From Desulfovibrio sp. (lineage in GTDB: Bacteria; Desulfobacterota; Desulfovibrionia; Desulfovibrionales; Desulfovibrionaceae), in contig NZ_WASP01000006.1 of assembly GCF_009712225.1 (NCBI RefSeq), positions 878,826-942,825 on the forward strand: a stretch of DNA of 64,000 nucleotides, given 5' to 3'. Below the pieces are notes generated by a model, which saw only the letters and a list, made by a program, of their open reading frames with translations, was not told the DNA's origin and made no database searches. Positions 18,049-26,638 of this stretch are shown here, one piece after another (position 1 is the first letter of the stretch; each line of letters opens with the position of its first letter). A program made the position numbers and the translations under genes.

Positions 18049-18288
18049 CTATCCGTTCCGCTGCGGCCCTGTCGACGAATCTTCACCAGGGAGACATTCC
18101 AGAATGTCCCCCGGCTGGCAGTCCAGAAAGCGGCAGATGGCTTCCAAGGTGGAAAACCTGATGGCCTTGGCCTTACCAGTTTTCAGAATAGAGAGATTCT
18201 GGGCGGTTATGCCCACAGCCTCGGCCAAGGCCTTGGAGGAGACTTTCCTCTTGGCCAACATCACATCGAGATTAACCAGTATGGCCAT
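18049..18288 (-). CDS. Small XRE-family transcriptional regulator (YozG-like)
   Basis: This 79-residue protein is essentially one helix-turn-helix domain. ALAEAVGITAQNLSILKTGK is the HTH core, followed by the FSTLEAICRFLDCQPGDIL helix pair typical of the YozG-type Cro/CI group. Such proteins are usually encoded right beside a DUF2975 membrane protein and probably control it; the same arrangement is seen here, with AGGTGAAACC before ATG 18288. Its partner upstream has lost its N-terminus, so the regulator may now be an orphan. Expression would need a surviving promoter inside the truncated partner. Confidence 0.85.
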   Translation of the reverse strand: MAILVNLDVMLAKRKVSSKALAEAVGITAQNLSILKTGKAKAIRFSTLEAICRFLDCQPGDILECLPGEDSSTGPQRNG

Positions 18289-18296
18289 GGTTTCAC

Positions 18297-18608
18297 CTAG
18301 ATGGTCAAGGTACGTTCTTCTTCGATTCCCCGGCCTTCATCCATGACCCAGGAAATAACCAGGGCCGTAGCTCCGGCGAAAAGGGCGACGATTTCCACGG
18401 AGCCGATGCCCACGGAGATGTGCCGCTGGCCCTGGGGCATACCAATAGAGGAAGCCAAGGAAAGCAACGGCGTGTGCAGGAATGCGGCTGCAGCCCAATA
18501 CAATAACGTTCGTCCAAGCCTGCGATAGCACGTCACGTTGCGCGGGCTGAACAGTTCTCCAGATGCGTAGAGGCCAAACAAGCCACTGAGCACCGAAAAA
18601 CCCCGCAC
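18297..18608 (-). pseudogene. DUF2975 membrane protein, N-terminally truncated
   Basis: About 100 codons remain of a DUF2975-like protein. They include the family segment LYASGELFSPRNV and two hydrophobic stretches (LYWAAAAFLHTPLLSLA and IVALFAGATALVISWVM). Full members have about 150-180 residues with four membrane helices, so the first one or two helices are missing. The frame runs into unrelated phage sequence near 18605, and the GTG there is probably a fortuitous start. It ends nine bases before the XRE start, as expected for this two-gene unit. Confidence 0.65.
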
Positions 18609-18690
18609 GCCGTCAGGCGCGGAACCAGCTCCCGGTTCGACCTATCAGGTCATATATACCTACATTGACAAAACCCTTACGCCGGAGGCC

Positions 18691-20787
18691 GTGGATTACG
18701 ACGGGTTCAGTGTTTCCGGGGCCGTTCAGGGCACGGGTATAATGGTGTCTTACAATCAGGCGCTGCCGCGTATTGATCGCCTGTGCATCACCAGCGACGG
18801 AACATTTACATGGGTGCAGGGCGTCCCTGCTGAATACAACCCCAAGGCTCCCAGAGTGCCGGAGACGTCACTGGCCATAGCCAGCGTATCCCAAACTTGG
18901 CGAGATGCCAGCGCCCGGACGGTAAAAAATGACGGTGTACGGGTTGTGGCGTTTTCAGAAATTGAGGCGCTTGCTGCACGGGTAGAATACGCCCTGCAGG
19001 AAGTAGCCCGGCAACGGTTGGAAGCAGACGTTTTTACGCGGGAATCTGGGGCGCGTGTGGGGCTTTTTGTGGACCCCCTGCTTGACGATTCCATGCGCGA
19101 CCAAGGACTTGCCCAAAGCGCCGCCGTTGTCGACGGGGTGTTGACCTTGCCACTGTCGGCCAAGGTGTATGCTCTTTCGGCTGATGTTGCCGTACCGGTG
19201 GCCCGCACGTCCACCCCTCGCGTCCTTATGACCCAGCCGTACCGCACAGGGACCATGAAGGTAAACCCCTATATGGCGTTTGACCCTTTGCCGGGCGTGA
19301 TGACTCTTGAACCGCCGTTGGACCGTTGGACCGAAACCGTGACGGATTGGACCAGCGAAGTTACCAAGGCGTTTAATCAGGATGCTCACCGTTGGGGCGG
19401 TACGGGCAATGGTGTTCTGTCTTCTGTGAACAAAAGTTCCACTGTTGAAAACGTCAACTCTACTACAGTTGCCCTAGAATTTTTGCGGCAGATTGATGTG
19501 AAGTTTGCCGTTTCCGGGTTTGGCCCCGGCGAAGTTCTGGACAATCTGACGTTTGACGGCATTGATGTAACACCCAAGACCGAGATTGTGGCCAACAACA
19601 AAGGTACGCTGGCGGGCATGTTTACTATCCCTGCAAGCGTCCCTGCCGGAGCCAAAACCGTTAAAGCGACTGGACGGGGCGGGAGCACAGCAAATGCAAC
19701 ATTTGTGGGGCAGGGAGCGCTCACAACACAAACGCTTCGTAAAGTGTCCACCGTGATTTATACTTACGTTGACCCGCTGGCGCAAACCTTCGTGTTGGAT
19801 GGGGATTCGCAAATATCTGGCGTTGACCTGTGGTTCACGGCCAAAGGTGCGCGAGGCGTGCGGGTGCAGATTCGTGAGGTAAGTAATGGTGTGCCTACTC
19901 GCACAGTGCTTTGCGAGGCCATTGTTCCGGCGGAACAAATCGTTGTTTCTGGCGGCGGGCATACGCGGATTCTTTTCCCCGCCCCCGTGTCGCTGGCAGC
20001 ATCCACGGAATACGCGGTGGTCGTGCTTTGCGACGATGCCGAGACCGAACTTTGTGTTGCAGAATTAGGCCAGTTTGACCAGTTCGCGCAGCAATGGGTT
20101 GCGTCACAGCCTTACACCGTGGGTGTTCTTCTTTCGTCTTCCAACGCATCGACGTGGACGGCTCACCAGTCGCGTGACCTTACGTTCCGACTTCTTGAAG
20201 CGGCGTTCGCTGACGGCACAAACGTGGTCGAGCTTGGTGACGCACAGATAACGGAACGGGCCACGGATATTATTCTGTTGGCGTTGGCTGAAACACCCAC
20301 AGCGCAAACAAGGGTGGAGTATGAACTGGGGCTTCCCAGCGGCGCTTCTGTGACCGTGGCAGACGGGCAGCCTGTACGCCTTTCGGAAACCCTGACCGGG
20401 GCGCTGTCTGTCAAGGCCAAGCTGGCCGGTGACTCTAAGGGCTCGCCGGTGCTGTGGCCGGGTTCGCAAGTGCTGGCAGGTACGGTGCAGGAATCGGCGG
20501 ACTACTATACGCGCAGCATAACCGCTGCCGGAGCCGTGAAGGCCGTCTTGATTTACGACGCTCTGATTCCTTCCGGCGCTGGTGTGACGCCTGAAATTCA
20601 GGTGGATTCCGGGACGTGGGAAAGAATGGAAGCTGACGGTGCAACGCAACAGGGCGACGGTCTTGTGGAATATAAGTTCAAGCACGTTTTGAACGGCGCG
20701 GACCTGATAAAGGTGCGCCTTACCCTGACTGGCACGCTGGCCGCTCGTCCCATGGTCCAGAATGTGCGGCTGATGGCCGTGGCGTAA
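18691..20787 (+). CDS. Phage tail-fibre/baseplate protein (DUF4815-like), 5'-truncated
   Basis: The frame is open from 18571, and phage-like sequence starts about 18604. GTG 18691 is merely the first usable start, giving 698 residues. It reads as a structural protein: many short beta strands, few cysteines, phrases such as YTYVDPLAQTFVLDG and VDLWFTAKGARGVRVQIREV. I associate it from memory with the DUF4815-type proteins of tailed phages, which begin with a domain absent here. The 5' end is replaced by the beheaded DUF2975 gene on the other strand. It probably formed part of the host-recognition fibre. It is followed nine bases later by the next fibre gene. Confidence 0.65.
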   Translation: MDYDGFSVSGAVQGTGIMVSYNQALPRIDRLCITSDGTFTWVQGVPAEYNPKAPRVPETSLAIASVSQTWRDASARTVKNDGVRVVAFSEIEALAARVEYALQEVARQRLEADVFTRESGARVGLFVDPLLDDSMRDQGLAQSAAVVDGVLTLPLSAKVYALSADVAVPVARTSTPRVLMTQPYRTGTMKVNPYMAFDPLPGVMTLEPPLDRWTETVTDWTSEVTKAFNQDAHRWGGTGNGVLSSVNKSSTVENVNSTTVALEFLRQIDVKFAVSGFGPGEVLDNLTFDGIDVTPKTEIVANNKGTLAGMFTIPASVPAGAKTVKATGRGGSTANATFVGQGALTTQTLRKVSTVIYTYVDPLAQTFVLDGDSQISGVDLWFTAKGARGVRVQIREVSNGVPTRTVLCEAIVPAEQIVVSGGGHTRILFPAPVSLAASTEYAVVVLCDDAETELCVAELGQFDQFAQQWVASQPYTVGVLLSSSNASTWTAHQSRDLTFRLLEAAFADGTNVVELGDAQITERATDIILLALAETPTAQTRVEYELGLPSGASVTVADGQPVRLSETLTGALSVKAKLAGDSKGSPVLWPGSQVLAGTVQESADYYTRSITAAGAVKAVLIYDALIPSGAGVTPEIQVDSGTWERMEADGATQQGDGLVEYKFKHVLNGADLIKVRLTLTGTLAARPMVQNVRLMAVA

Positions 20788-20796
20788 GGGGGCATC

Positions 20797-22287
20797 ATGG
20801 TTGATAATAAAACTAAATTCCTGAAATTGCCGCTTCCCAATGTTGACAACGAGCTTGAAGACGACGCCTTGCGGATTGAAGCAGCCCTTAAGGCTCTGGA
20901 CGTTAACGCCGCAGCTGAAGATGCCCGTTTTAGCGGTATTGAAACACGGGCGGGGGTGCTGGAACAGCGGGCGGCAAGCAGCGAGGAAACCGTGGGAGCC
21001 TTGGCGGGCCGAACGTCCGCAGTTGAAGTCCGGGCCTCGACACTAGAAGTTAGTATGGGGCAGGCGTCGGCCACGCTGCAAGCACATGATACGGCGTTGC
21101 AAGACTGCGATTATACGCTTCGTGCTCACGCGGAGGGTTTGGCTGCCCTTAACGTGGACAAGGCCAGCAAACTAGAGCTTGAAGCAGTAGAAGCCAATGT
21201 CACAGCCATAAGCACAACGCTGATCGGCAGCGAGGTAGCACACTATGCTTCAGCAAGCTATGTACCCTTGGGTTGCGTGCCCCAAGATGGTGCAGAATAT
21301 GCTGAAAGCCAGTTTCCCAGCCTGTACGCTGATTACCTCGTTGGTTGCAAGCTTAACACCTGCACATATGCAGAATACACGGCACAATTGGCCCTGACGG
21401 GCAACTGTGCAAAATTTGCGCTCGACAGAGAGAATAAAAAATTCCGGGTTCCATTTAAGAAAGACGGCGATTCAACGACGCAGGCCGCCAACGCTTCGGA
21501 GGTTGGCAAGAGTGTAAAGGCTGGGTTGCCGAATTTTACCGCTACCTTTGTCAGTAGAGGATTGATTCAAACAGCCTCTGGGGCTGCCAAAAAATCTGGC
21601 ACTGGTGGTTCAGACCTGAGCGGTAGTGGCTACAATGATACAGTTGTAATTGACCCCTCAACCGTTAATTCAATCTACGGCAACTCCACCACTGTCACAG
21701 ATGAGCAGGTTCGTCTACGCCATTTTGTGGTTGTTGCCAGCGCCCATAACAGTGCGAGTGTGTTCGACTGGTCGAATTACATGGCAGCGCTTGCTGGCAA
21801 GGCCAATACCGACCTGAGAAATGCTACGGGCAACGCCATATCAAAGTACTTCTACGCGCGCGATGAAAAGCCCTCTGGCACTAGTGGCGGGGCAACATCG
21901 TCAGGTACTTGGAACACGCGGGACATAAACACCATAATAAACAATTACATCGGTGCATCATTAAATAGCAACAGAGTGTCCCTGCCCGCAGGTCGATACT
22001 ATGTCAGGGCAAACGCGCCAAGCTTTGCGGCAGAAACAACCCGGCTGGCAATCTACAACGCCACATCCTCGGCCTACATGCTGCACGGCCCTACAGGGCG
22101 CACCAACCCCGGTTCTGCCCACATTGTTCAAACTACTGTAGAAGGAGAAATTGTTCTGGATACCCCTTCGCAGATTGAAGTTCGCATGTGGACGCAATCT
22201 GCCAACTCATATGGCATGGGCTACCCTGTGGCGGGCATATCTGGCGTTGCTGAAATATACTCGGAGTTGCGCATATGGGAAATGTAA
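20797..22287 (+). CDS. Phage tail fibre with collar-like domain
   Basis: This 496-residue protein has an N-terminal ~150-residue region rich in Ala, Glu and Leu with heptad character, likely a trimeric coiled coil (ALKALDVNAAAEDARFSGIE, then VGALAGRTSAVE). From ~150 there is a phage-collar-type domain (YVPLGCVPQDGAEYAESQFP, FRVPFKKDG, LRHFVVVASA). The C-terminal ~170 residues form a beta-rich tip. GGGGGCATCATG precedes it. Such proteins make up the distal fibre and contact the host surface. The gene appears intact although the prophage is not. Confidence 0.8.
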   Translation: MVDNKTKFLKLPLPNVDNELEDDALRIEAALKALDVNAAAEDARFSGIETRAGVLEQRAASSEETVGALAGRTSAVEVRASTLEVSMGQASATLQAHDTALQDCDYTLRAHAEGLAALNVDKASKLELEAVEANVTAISTTLIGSEVAHYASASYVPLGCVPQDGAEYAESQFPSLYADYLVGCKLNTCTYAEYTAQLALTGNCAKFALDRENKKFRVPFKKDGDSTTQAANASEVGKSVKAGLPNFTATFVSRGLIQTASGAAKKSGTGGSDLSGSGYNDTVVIDPSTVNSIYGNSTTVTDEQVRLRHFVVVASAHNSASVFDWSNYMAALAGKANTDLRNATGNAISKYFYARDEKPSGTSGGATSSGTWNTRDINTIINNYIGASLNSNRVSLPAGRYYVRANAPSFAAETTRLAIYNATSSAYMLHGPTGRTNPGSAHIVQTTVEGEIVLDTPSQIEVRMWTQSANSYGMGYPVAGISGVAEIYSELRIWEM

Positions 22288-22835
22288 TCAACATCCGCAT
22301 GGCACTTGAACAGCTTGGCACGGGCTGGAAATTTGGCGGTTCTGTAACGGACGGTACGCAGGAAGCATGGCAAGCTGTAACGTGGGAAGACAAGCGCGTA
22401 AAGCCCGCGTGGGCTGATCTGTGTGCTGCGCACATTGCTACTATTGCATCCAGAGTTTTAGCCGCCATCGATTCGGAAACATCGGCGGCAATCATAGCTG
22501 GCTTTGATTACGTTGTGGATGGCGTTTCTTATCACTTTTCATACGACGCTTTCGACCAGCAAAATTTTGCAGACACCGCTAATGTGGCGTTGCTTGCCCA
22601 GATGGGTGGCACGGGATTGCCTGAATCCGTCAACTGGAACGCATATAAAAACTGGCAAAACAGCAAGGGCGAACTCGTTCGCCTTACGTTCACTGCGGCC
22701 ACATTTCTTACCTTATACACGGCTGGGGCGGTTGCTCACAAGGCCGCCAGAATGGCCGAAGGTGGTGCGCGCAAGGCTGCTTTAGCCGAAGCAGTGGCAC
22801 GGGGCGCAACTGCCGAAGAGTTGGAGGCCATATGA
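22275..22835 (+). CDS. DUF4376-like phage protein
   Basis: The 186-residue product has a C-terminal half resembling DUF4376, seen in phage fibre-associated proteins: helices containing FDYVVDGVSYHFSYD, then NVALLAQMGG and KGELVRLTFTAATFLTLY. It may be a fibre-assembly chaperone or a minor tail component. The start overlaps the end of the fibre gene by 13 bases, with CGGAG eight bases upstream, implying translational coupling. The last residues are Ala-rich helix. The family call is from pattern recall and is moderate. Confidence 0.55.
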   Translation: MGNVINIRMALEQLGTGWKFGGSVTDGTQEAWQAVTWEDKRVKPAWADLCAAHIATIASRVLAAIDSETSAAIIAGFDYVVDGVSYHFSYDAFDQQNFADTANVALLAQMGGTGLPESVNWNAYKNWQNSKGELVRLTFTAATFLTLYTAGAVAHKAARMAEGGARKAALAEAVARGATAEELEAI

Positions 22836-23200
22836 CAGTGCCTCTATCGCGCACAAAGGTGCTTGCGCATAACGCCAAGCAACTGCTCATTGCTTTGGAC
22901 CAAACAGGTAACGCCGTTTTGGGCCTTTTAGTGGCTTTGGTGGCACTGTGCCCACGTTTGGGGCAAGCTGGTTTATGGTGGGCCGATGAAACGATTAGCG
23001 CACACTGCTGGCGTTGGCATATCAACGGTGTGCGTAGCTGGCCGTGCCGTGTTGTTGATAGCCTTGCACTGCTTTTTGGGGACAAAAATCACTGTGAAGA
23101 AAGTTTTTGGTCAGAATTCGAGGGGAGGCAGTTACCACCGGACTTGCGGAAGGGGGTTTTCCTCGCACAGAACGCGCAGTCTCCGCGCAAAAAAATATGA
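22832..23200 (+). CDS. Conserved phage protein of unknown function
   Basis: The 122-residue protein has one hydrophobic stretch (VLGLLVALVALCPRLG). After it comes a block I recall from small proteins in several proteobacterial prophages: WADETISAHCWRW, W-CRVVDSL and HCEESFWSEFEGRQLPPDL. No function is established to my knowledge. It overlaps the previous stop (ATGA) and ends about 190 bases before the DNA methylase. The hydrophobic segment appears inserted between the conserved N-terminal ALDQTGNAVL and the WADE block. Confidence 0.5.
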   Translation: MTVPLSRTKVLAHNAKQLLIALDQTGNAVLGLLVALVALCPRLGQAGLWWADETISAHCWRWHINGVRSWPCRVVDSLALLFGDKNHCEESFWSEFEGRQLPPDLRKGVFLAQNAQSPRKKI

Positions 23201-23391
23201 AAAGTAAGATGGTAAAGCCGTGGCAGTGGCGGGGGCGTAGCAGCGCCCCCACCGATGCGACGCCGGGAGTGTCGCACCACGGCCCCACATGAGGATTCCG
23301 GCCTCATGCAGAGTTTCCGCCTATTTCCTCTTACGCGAGGTCAAAAAGAGCTATCACGGAGATTCAGGGGGCGCAACCTTTGGAACTTTAA
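23201..23391. other. Noncoding phage gap with GC-rich hairpin
   Basis: GGGGGCG pairs with CGCCCCC around 23230-23249, without a T-run. No open frame here is credible. The sequence just before 23392 (GGAACTTTAA) serves as the leader of the methylase gene. Confidence 0.5.
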
Positions 23392-24120
23392 ATGGATTGC
23401 CTTAAAATTGGAAATGACACGGTTATTTATCAGGGGGAAGCTCTTTCAGTCCTGCACAGCCTGCCAACCGCCAGCGTGGATGCAGTAATAACGGACCCGC
23501 CGTATTCCACTGGGGGAATGACGCTGGCAAGTAAGCAGCAAGACCCGTGCAAGAAATACCAGAATAGCGGCACAAGAAAGGCGTATCCGGCCATGCTTGG
23601 AGATACGCGGGACCAGCGGTCCTATGCTTTTTGGGCAACGTGGTGGCTTTCAGAGTGCTGGCGCATAGCGCGAGATGGTTCTCCGTTACTGGTATTTACA
23701 GACTGGCGGCAGTTGCCCAGTGTTACGGACGCCATTCAGGCTGCGGGATGGCTTTGGCGAGGGGTTGTTGTTTGGCAGAAGCCCAGCGCCCGGCCAGCTA
23801 TAGGCGAGTTCAGGCGCGAGACAGAATTTGTCATTTATGGCAGCAAGGGTAAACCCAACTTGCATTCCCGCCGATGCTTTCCGGGGGTTTTTAAATACCC
23901 AGTAAATGCGAGTACGAAAGTTCATATTGCAGGTAAGCCATTGGAACTTTTGAAAGAACTTATGGGCGTTGTCGTGGAAGGCGGGACGGTTCTTGACCCC
24001 TTCTTGGGAGGCGGAACAACGGCCCATGCAGCCCAGCTCACTGGTCGAAAGTGTATCGGCGTGGAGCTGTCCCCAGAGTACGCAAAATTGAGCGCAGAAA
24101 GGCTACAAAAAATAGCCTAA
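23392..24120 (+). CDS. DNA methyltransferase (N4/N6 amino type)
   Basis: This 242-residue enzyme has the catalytic DPPYSTGG motif at about residues 36-43 and the SAM-binding DPFLGGGTTAHAA near 199, followed by GRKCIGVELSPEY. The order, catalytic motif first and SAM motif last, is that of beta-class amino methyltransferases (N6_N4_Mtase). It methylates adenine or cytosine amino groups in a short site; specificity cannot be read. No restriction enzyme is adjacent, so it is a solitary phage methylase, perhaps for evading host restriction. A strong hairpin terminator follows. Confidence 0.88.
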   Translation: MDCLKIGNDTVIYQGEALSVLHSLPTASVDAVITDPPYSTGGMTLASKQQDPCKKYQNSGTRKAYPAMLGDTRDQRSYAFWATWWLSECWRIARDGSPLLVFTDWRQLPSVTDAIQAAGWLWRGVVVWQKPSARPAIGEFRRETEFVIYGSKGKPNLHSRRCFPGVFKYPVNASTKVHIAGKPLELLKELMGVVVEGGTVLDPFLGGGTTAHAAQLTGRKCIGVELSPEYAKLSAERLQKIA

Positions 24121-24127
24121 AGCAAGG

Positions 24128-24170
24128 AACGTGCCGCAGTTAAAAAAGGCTGCGGCACGTTCTCATTTTC
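24128..24170 (+). terminator. Terminator after the phage methylase
   Basis: AACGTGCCGCA pairs perfectly with TGCGGCACGTT across a 12-base loop, then TCTCATTTTC follows. It starts seven bases after the methylase stop and could work in either direction. Confidence 0.8.
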
Positions 24171-24261
24171 CGTGAAAGCAATTCTCAAATTGCGCGACCT
24201 CTCACACCAGAGCAGCGGAATAATGCCCTCTCGATCTGGTGCAGTTTGGTGCAGAACAGAA

Positions 24262-24297
24262 ATAAAAAAGGGTTAGGAGATTACTCCTAACCCTTTG
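24262..24297 (-). terminator. Terminator of tRNA-Leu
   Basis: On the minus strand GGGTTAGGAG pairs with CTCCTAACCC around TAAT, followed by TTTTTTATT, starting about a dozen bases past the tRNA CCA end. Confidence 0.85.
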
Positions 24298-24317
24298 ATT
24301 TACTTGGTACCGGGAGC
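24264..24317 (-). repeat. Right attachment-like repeat at tRNA-Leu 3' end
   Basis: It contains the last bases of tRNA-Leu (CCCGGTACCA) plus the following terminator. The left copy at 17710-17760 shares CCCGGTA, the spacing and the AGGGTTAGGAG stem. It is the probable integration end of the prophage remnant. Confidence 0.5.
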
Positions 24318-24391
24318 GAGACTTGAACTCGCAAGAGGTTGCCCTCGGCGGATTTTGAGTCCGCTGCGTCTACCAATTCCACCATCCCGGC
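24305..24391 (-). tRNA. tRNA-Leu (anticodon CAA)
   Basis: The 87-base minus-strand gene starts GCCGGGATGG and has D-loop AATTGGTAGACGC and anticodon stem-loop GCGGACTCAAAATCCGC with anticodon CAA. It has the long leucine-type variable arm, a T-loop GTTCAAGTC and an encoded CCA end. The acceptor stem pairs fully, with one G-U at the first position. It reads UUG codons. Confidence 0.95.
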
Positions 24392-24679
24392 ATACAGGCC
24401 AACACCGTGCAAAACATGTTGCAAATGCGTGGCGTGAGTGGCTTTGTAGCCCAAGGCGGGGTAATTCGTCAAGTGCTGTGGTCGGTTGCCGGTCGGCCTT
24501 CACAGGTTGCCCCTTTTTAGCCGGCGATTTTTTGTTCAAATTTTGTCGGCAGGATGATCTCGCACCCAAGAATTCTAAAAATCTCCCGTCAGTTGCGGAT
24601 ATTCTGTCGCCCAATCCACCTTGTTTATGTCGGTAACCGCTTGCCGCAAAAAAGAATTATAAAAAAAATTTCATATACG

Positions 24680-24708
24680 CTTGACACTCAGCCCCCATTT
24701 GCGTAAAC
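24680..24708 (+). promoter_or_regulatory. Promoter of tRNA-Lys
   Basis: TTGACA at 24680 and TAAACA at 24703 are separated by 17 bases, and the tRNA begins 18 bases after the -10. The -35 is a perfect match to the sigma-70 consensus. Confidence 0.6.
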
Positions 24709-24725
24709 ACCTCTTCACGCAATGC

Positions 24726-24801
<76 letters not shown>

Positions 24802-24810
24802 GAAAATTCA

Positions 24811-24839
24811 GGTTCGCGGTTACACCGCGAACCTTTTTT
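24811..24839 (+). terminator. Terminator of tRNA-Lys
   Basis: GGTTCGCGGT pairs with ACCGCGAACC around a three-base loop, directly followed by TTTTTT. Confidence 0.92.
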
Positions 24840-24910
24840 CTTGCCCTTTTCTGCCCCCTGCCCTTTCCGCCGCTCTCAGGCCAATGGCGCAGCAACACAA
24901 CGCTCCAAAT

Positions 24911-24947
24911 CAAAAAGCCGACCTCGCGCACTGTCGAGGCCGGCTTT
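24911..24947 (-). terminator. Terminator downstream of hslU
   Basis: On the minus strand AAAGCCGGCCTCG pairs with CGAGGTCGGCTTT, followed by a T-run. It lies about 130 bases past the hslU stop. Confidence 0.8.
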
Positions 24948-25075
24948 ACTGGTACAAACGTTTTCGTAACCATCAGGCTTGCCGCATCAGACATTATCCG
25001 CACTCCCCACCCCAGGCTGGCAAACCGAGTGCAGGGGCACTACAGCCCTGATATGCTGGGCACAAGCCCTGCAGT

Positions 25076-26389
25076 TTACAAAATGTACTGGCTCAGATCC
25101 TGATCGTCGCGCACATCCTGCAAGTGGTCTTCCACATAGGTCCTGTTCACCACTATCTTCGCGCCGGGCATTTCTGGCGCGTCAAACGATATGTCGGCCA
25201 GAATTTTTTCCATAATGGTATAGAGCCGCCGCGCACCAATGTTCTCCGTGCGGGTATTGGTGTCTTCGGCAAAGGCCGCAATTTCTTCCAGCCCGTCATC
25301 GGTAAAGCTCAGGCGAATCTGCTCTGTGGCAAGCAGGGCTTCGTACTGTTTGGTCAGGGCGTTGTCCGGCTCTTTCAGAATGCGCAAAAATTCTTCCTTA
25401 CCCAAGGGCTGCAATTCCACCCGCAGGGGAAAACGCCCCTGAAGTTCGGGAATCATATCCGAGGGTTTGCTGAAGTGGAACGCACCCGCCGCAATAAACA
25501 GAATATGATCGGTACGGATCATGCCGTATTTGGTGTTGACAGCGCTGCCCTCCACAATGGGCAGAAGGTCGCGCTGCACGCCCTCACGCGAGATGTCCGA
25601 GGTGCGGTTTTGCGAAGAGCTGGCGATCTTGTCGATTTCGTCAATAAAGATGATGCCAGTCTGCTCGACGCGCTCGCGGGCCTTGTCCACCAAAGCTTCC
25701 TGATCCACAAGACGGCCCGATTCTTCCTGTACGAGCACGGCAAATGCGTTGCGCACCTTCATTTTACGACGGCTGTGCTTAGGGGGAAAGGCCTTGCTGA
25801 ACATGTCCTTTACCTGACCGCCCATCTGCTCCATGCCGGGGATGGCAAAAATATCGACACTGCCGCCGCCCTGCTCCGTAACTTCCACTTCCACTTCGCG
25901 GTCGTCCAGAAAGCCCAGGCGAAACTGCTGCAACAGCTTTTCACGCGTAGAGGCCCGTTCTTCCGATCCAAAAGAGCTGGGCAACAGCAGATCCATCAGG
26001 CGCGATTCTGCCGCTGCCTCAGCGGCCTTGCGCACACGGGCGTTTTCTTCGTCGCGCACAAGGTTGATGCCAATTTCCATGAGGTCGCGCACCATGGATT
26101 CCACATCGCGGCCCACATAGCCCACCTCAGTAAACTTGGTGGCCTCAACCTTTACAAAGGGAGCGCCGGAAAGTTTGGCCAGACGACGGGCAATCTCTGT
26201 CTTGCCCACACCGGTGGGGCCCATCATGATGATATTTTTGGGCGAAACCTCGTCGCGCAGTTCGGGGGAAAGGTGCTGACGTCGCCAGCGGTTGCGCACC
26301 GCCACCGCCACCATGCGTTTGGCCTGTTCCTGTCCCACAACAAATTTATCAAGTTCGGCAACTATGCCGCGTGGTGTCAAAGTGCTCAT
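25076..26389 (-). CDS. hslU: HslU, ATPase subunit of the HslUV protease
   Basis: This 437-residue AAA+ unfoldase (ClpY) has Walker [10 protein letters not shown] near residue 57 and the GYVGRD pore loop around 91. It also has Walker B IIFIDEID near 247, sensor sequences, and the C-terminal DLSQYIL tail that docks into HslV. The region between ~110 and 240 is the I domain. Start ATG 26389 is preceded by CAGGAGCA; an upstream ATG at 26413 has no such site. The partner peptidase gene hslV is usually next door but is not on either side here. It forms a hexameric ring and feeds unfolded substrates to HslV in the cytoplasm. Confidence 0.97.
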   Translation of the reverse strand: MSTLTPRGIVAELDKFVVGQEQAKRMVAVAVRNRWRRQHLSPELRDEVSPKNIIMMGPTGVGKTEIARRLAKLSGAPFVKVEATKFTEVGYVGRDVESMVRDLMEIGINLVRDEENARVRKAAEAAAESRLMDLLLPSSFGSEERASTREKLLQQFRLGFLDDREVEVEVTEQGGGSVDIFAIPGMEQMGGQVKDMFSKAFPPKHSRRKMKVRNAFAVLVQEESGRLVDQEALVDKARERVEQTGIIFIDEIDKIASSSQNRTSDISREGVQRDLLPIVEGSAVNTKYGMIRTDHILFIAAGAFHFSKPSDMIPELQGRFPLRVELQPLGKEEFLRILKEPDNALTKQYEALLATEQIRLSFTDDGLEEIAAFAEDTNTRTENIGARRLYTIMEKILADISFDAPEMPGAKIVVNRTYVEDHLQDVRDDQDLSQYIL

Positions 26390-26564
26390 CAATTGCTCCT
26401 GCTGTAGACACATTCTTGTTTAAATATAGGCACTGCCGCGCATATGGCAATGGAAAGAGCGCCGATTTTATCCGCGCGCCTTGAGTCGCCCGGTCACTCT
26501 TGCGAAGAATGTGGCCCAAAGGTACAATGAAAAAGTATTGGCGAAAATTCTTCTGTGAATTTTC

Positions 26565-26583
26565 GTTAATAATAATCATTGAC
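26565..26583 (+). promoter_or_regulatory. Fur-like box upstream of tpx
   Basis: The 19-base sequence starting GTTAATAATAATC matches the classical Fur box at about 15 of 19 positions and overlaps the -35 of the tpx promoter. A Fur-family repressor (Fur or PerR) would block RNA polymerase here. The match is by eye. Confidence 0.4.
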
Positions 26584-26607
26584 AATAAAGCCTTGGTGCC
26601 ACACAAT
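26579..26607 (+). promoter_or_regulatory. Probable tpx promoter
   Basis: TTGACA at 26579 and CACAAT at 26602 are 17 bases apart, 32 bases before the tpx start. The -35 is perfect; the -10 matches four of six. Confidence 0.55.
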
Positions 26608-26638
26608 CCAAGAACCCTGAAACAATAAGGAGTTTCCT

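Larger units (their letters stand above)
17710..24317. mobile_element. Prophage remnant beside tRNA-Leu
   Basis: This 6.6 kb region is bounded by two imperfect repeats. The right one abuts the 3' end of a tRNA-Leu gene, a usual integrase target. Inside are phage tail-fibre genes, a DUF4376-like gene, a small conserved phage gene and a DNA methylase, all plus strand. There is also an XRE/DUF2975 pair on the minus strand. No integrase, capsid, portal, terminase or lysis gene is present, and both genes meeting at 18.6 kb lack their 5' ends, so the element has suffered a large internal deletion and is not functional. Confidence 0.65.

Noticed and set aside
25124-26407. 427-codon plus-strand frame opposite hslU
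   Set aside because: hslU is unmistakable on the minus strand; the other frame has His/Phe/Leu-rich random composition.
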